This document shows, in pieces, positions 61,778-64,000 of a stretch of 64,000 nucleotides of DNA. A model generated the notes under the pieces. It ran no database searches, was not told the origin of the DNA, and saw nothing but the letters and a program-made list of their open reading frames with translations. The stretch comes from WQZF01 sp031556405 (GTDB lineage Bacteria > Pseudomonadota > Gammaproteobacteria > Burkholderiales > Rhodocyclaceae), in the NCBI GenBank assembly GCA_031556405.1, contig JAVBTC010000118.1, positions 23,477 through 87,476 on the forward strand, in the 5' to 3' direction. The position numbers were made by a program, and so were the translations under genes. Position 1 is the stretch's first letter; the number at the start of each line of letters is the position of its first letter.

Positions 61778-62857
61778 ATGGTTTTCCTGCGCGCCACCCG
61801 ACGCGAATTCACCCATACGGCGGCCGGAATCTTCGTTGCGCTGTTTGCCATCATGGTGACGACGCAGATGATCCGACTCCTCGGCCAGGCCGCGAGCGGC
61901 AGCATCGCTCCCGAAGCGGTGGCCGCGCTGCTCGGCTTTTCCTCGCTCAACTATCTGCCGGTACTGCTCTCGATCACCCTCTTCATCTCGATTCTGCTGT
62001 CGCTGTCGCGCAGTTACCGCGATTCGGAGATGGTCGTCTGGTTTTCGTCCGGCCTGCCGCTGACCGCCTGGATCCGCCCGGTACTTCTATTTACGCTGCC
62101 GTTCCTGTTGGGCATTACGGTGCTCTCTTTGTTCCTGTCGCCGTGGGCGCAGTCGATGAGTTCCGAATACCGCGAGCGCCTGTCGCTGAAAAGCGACGCT
62201 TCGCAGGTCTCTCCGGGCAGCTTCAAGGAGGCGCGGTCGCAGGACCGCGTCGTCTTCGTCGAGGGTGTTTCCGAGGATGCGAGCTTCGTCCGCAACGTTT
62301 TCGTCAGTTCCGTCCAGCATGGCCGCCTCGGCGTCGTCATGGCGGCGACCGGGCGGCAGGAAATCGCCGGGAACGGCGACCGTTTCCTGGTGCTGGAAAA
62401 CGGCCGGCGCTACGAGGTGGAGCCGGGAACGCCGGAATTCCGCATCCTCGAATTCGAACGCTATGCGATCCGCGTACAGGAAAAAACGCCCGGCGATCCC
62501 GAGAAAACCCCGAAAACGATGCCGCTTTTCGATTTGCTGCGAGAAAAGGGCGATACGTATCGCGCCGAGGTCGTGTGGCGTTTCGGGGTGCCGATTTCGA
62601 CGCTGGTGCTGGCGCTGCTGGCAATCCCCCTTTCCTTCGTCAATCCGCGCGCGGGGCGTTCGGCCAATCTGCTGCTGGCGATTTTCACCTATATGATCTA
62701 CAGCAACCTGCTCTCGGTCAGCCAGGCCTGGGTGGCGCAGGGAAAAATCTCTTTCGCGCTCGGCTTCGGCGCCGTACACGGGGTGATGCTCATCGTGCTG
62801 CCGCTGCTCTTTGCGCGGCGTATCCTCGTTTTCTCGTTCCTGCGGCTGGCGAAGTAG
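61778..62857 (+). CDS. lptF: LPS export permease LptF
   Basis: 359 residues. Six membrane segments around a large periplasmic domain: TMs near AAGIFVALFAIMVTTQMI, LNYLPVLLSITLFISILL and LFTLPFLLGITVLSLFL, then three after residue 270. With LptG and LptB it forms the ABC transporter that extracts LPS from the inner membrane. It is followed ten bases later by lptG. Confidence 0.96.
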   Translation: MVFLRATRREFTHTAAGIFVALFAIMVTTQMIRLLGQAASGSIAPEAVAALLGFSSLNYLPVLLSITLFISILLSLSRSYRDSEMVVWFSSGLPLTAWIRPVLLFTLPFLLGITVLSLFLSPWAQSMSSEYRERLSLKSDASQVSPGSFKEARSQDRVVFVEGVSEDASFVRNVFVSSVQHGRLGVVMAATGRQEIAGNGDRFLVLENGRRYEVEPGTPEFRILEFERYAIRVQEKTPGDPEKTPKTMPLFDLLREKGDTYRAEVVWRFGVPISTLVLALLAIPLSFVNPRAGRSANLLLAIFTYMIYSNLLSVSQAWVAQGKISFALGFGAVHGVMLIVLPLLFARRILVFSFLRLAK

Positions 62858-62867
62858 ACCTGACGGC

Positions 62868-63941
62868 ATGAAGATATTTCGGCGTTATCTCTGGCGCGAA
62901 GTCACCGGCGCGGTGCTTCTGGTTCTGCTCGCCTTTCTCGTGCTGTTCGGTTTTTTCGACATGATCGGCGAACTGAAGGATGTCGGCAGGGGCAATTATC
63001 ATTTCTTCGATGCCATCGCCTACGTGCTGCTGCGGTTGCCGCGCTGGTCGTACGACCTGATTCCGATCGCGGTGCTGATCGGCACGCTGTACGCGCTCTC
63101 GAACCTCGCCCGCCATTCGGAAATCACCGTATTGCGCGCTTCCGGGCTTTCCACGGCGCGTTTTCTCGCGACGCTCCTGCAGGTTGCCGGGATTTTCGCG
63201 ATCGCCACGTTCCTCGTCGGCGAGCTGCTCGCGCCCATTTCCGAGAAGGCGGCACAGCATTTGCGCCTGAAGGCATTCAATACCTCGATGGCGCAGGAAT
63301 TCCGTTCCGGCCTGTGGCTCAAGGACAACCTGACCTTCGTCAACGTGCGGACGGTTCTGCCGGGACCGGATCTGCGCGGAATCCGCATCTACGAATTCGA
63401 CCGGAACGCCGTGTTGCGCTCGGTCAGCGAAGTGGAGTCCGGTTCGTATCTGGAAGGAAATACCTGGGATCTGAAAAACATTGTGCGTACCGTGCTCGAA
63501 GGCAACTCGGCGCGGGTGGAACGGATCGCGGAGGAAAAATGGCATACCGCGCTCAATCCGGACATGCTTTCCGTGCTGCAGGGCAAGCCGGAAAGCATGT
63601 CGATCCTGAGCCTTTCCTCGTACATCCGACACCTGGAGGAGAACAGGCAGAATACGCAGCGCTACGAAATCGCGCTGTGGAAGAAAATCTCCTATCCCTT
63701 TGCCGCCCTGGTGATGGTCGCGCTGGCGCTGCCTTTCGGCTATACGCACAACCGCGTTGCCGGGGTCAGTCTGAAGCTCTTCGTCGGCGTCATGATCGGC
63801 GTGCTTTTCCACATGTTGAACGGTCTTTTTTCCAACCTCGGCGTGATCAACAGCTGGCCGCCGTTTTCAAGTGCGATCGCGCCCTCGTTGCTCTTTTTGC
63901 TGGCGGCAATCGCGATGCTGTGGTGGACGGAAAGACGTTGA
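62868..63941 (+). CDS. lptG: LPS export permease LptG
   Basis: 357 residues from the ATG at 62868. It starts MKIFRRYLWREVTGAVLLVL, typical of LptG. Three N-terminal and three C-terminal membrane helices flank a periplasmic beta-jellyroll domain (LWLKDNLTFVNVRTV). It is paralogous to LptF and part of the same transporter. The frame upstream to 62811 overlaps lptF and is not used. Confidence 0.96.
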   Translation: MKIFRRYLWREVTGAVLLVLLAFLVLFGFFDMIGELKDVGRGNYHFFDAIAYVLLRLPRWSYDLIPIAVLIGTLYALSNLARHSEITVLRASGLSTARFLATLLQVAGIFAIATFLVGELLAPISEKAAQHLRLKAFNTSMAQEFRSGLWLKDNLTFVNVRTVLPGPDLRGIRIYEFDRNAVLRSVSEVESGSYLEGNTWDLKNIVRTVLEGNSARVERIAEEKWHTALNPDMLSVLQGKPESMSILSLSSYIRHLEENRQNTQRYEIALWKKISYPFAALVMVALALPFGYTHNRVAGVSLKLFVGVMIGVLFHMLNGLFSNLGVINSWPPFSSAIAPSLLFLLAAIAMLWWTERR

Positions 63942-63977
63942 TAAAAGCGCGTCGATAAAAGCGCGTTATAAAAAGCC

Positions 63978-64000
63978 ATATTCCAATTTTAATTAAATAT
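63978..64000. repeat. Start of a further AT-rich 79-bp element (copy H, cut by window end)
   Basis: atattccaattttaattaa matches the inverted form of the element ends. It lies 37 bp after the lptG stop; the rest is outside the window. Confidence 0.4.

Overview
The window is about 64 kb of a GC-rich chromosome, most likely from a betaproteobacterium (Neisseriales or Rhodocyclales side). The evidence is the housekeeping gene order (pepA-holC facing lptF-lptG, glnB next to nadE, exodeoxyribonuclease III divergent from pyrE), the protein types, and a short inverted-repeat element very like one scattered through Neisseria genomes. No rRNA, tRNA, intact insertion sequence or replication origin was seen.

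Layout. 1-5000: the start of a large PLP basic amino acid decarboxylase, a secreted DUF4124-type protein, dcd and the Fe-S carrier gene apbC/mrp. 5000-11700: scpB, then an acetoacetate/short-chain fatty acid module, atoD-atoA and atoS-atoC. It has a sigma-54 promoter match and an AtoC-like palindrome upstream of atoD. 11700-19050: metG, a SulP anion transporter, and ygiW-qseB-qseC with a PmrA/QseB-type box. 19280-24000: a ruined type I-C CRISPR locus. cas3 is truncated after its first helicase domain and the other cas genes are absent. In their place sit an ATGA-coupled two-gene unit (a soluble protein plus a four-helix membrane protein), a broken phage lysozyme gene, and a remnant array with an acetyltransferase gene between two repeats. 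24000-31700: small metabolic and unknown genes and a secreted subtilase-like protein with an altered catalytic Asp. 31700-38900: a polymorphic-toxin-type island with an Rhs protein, a DUF6402-like protein and two tandem DUF6201-like proteins. 39500-48200: mutM, a dynamin-like GTPase, a CPBP protease, exodeoxyribonuclease III, pyrE and small genes. 48400-54200: copper resistance (cupredoxin, copB, copA, divergent copRS). 54300-63950: a DinG/YoaA helicase, a hydrolase, glnB, nadE, holC, pepA, lptF and lptG.

Two genome-wide habits stand out. First, AT-rich elements of about 79 bp with inverted ends and a central GTAG occur at seven intergenic sites, with an eighth starting at the window edge. 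Second, many conserved proteins carry in-frame insertions made of 6, 9 or 12 bp tandem repeats (AtoA, exodeoxyribonuclease III, CopA, CopB, DinG, QseC, Rhs). The best candidate for an undescribed system is the two-gene membrane module at 21048-22654 inside the decayed CRISPR locus. All functional statements rest on reading the sequence and on recalled family features; no database search was run.
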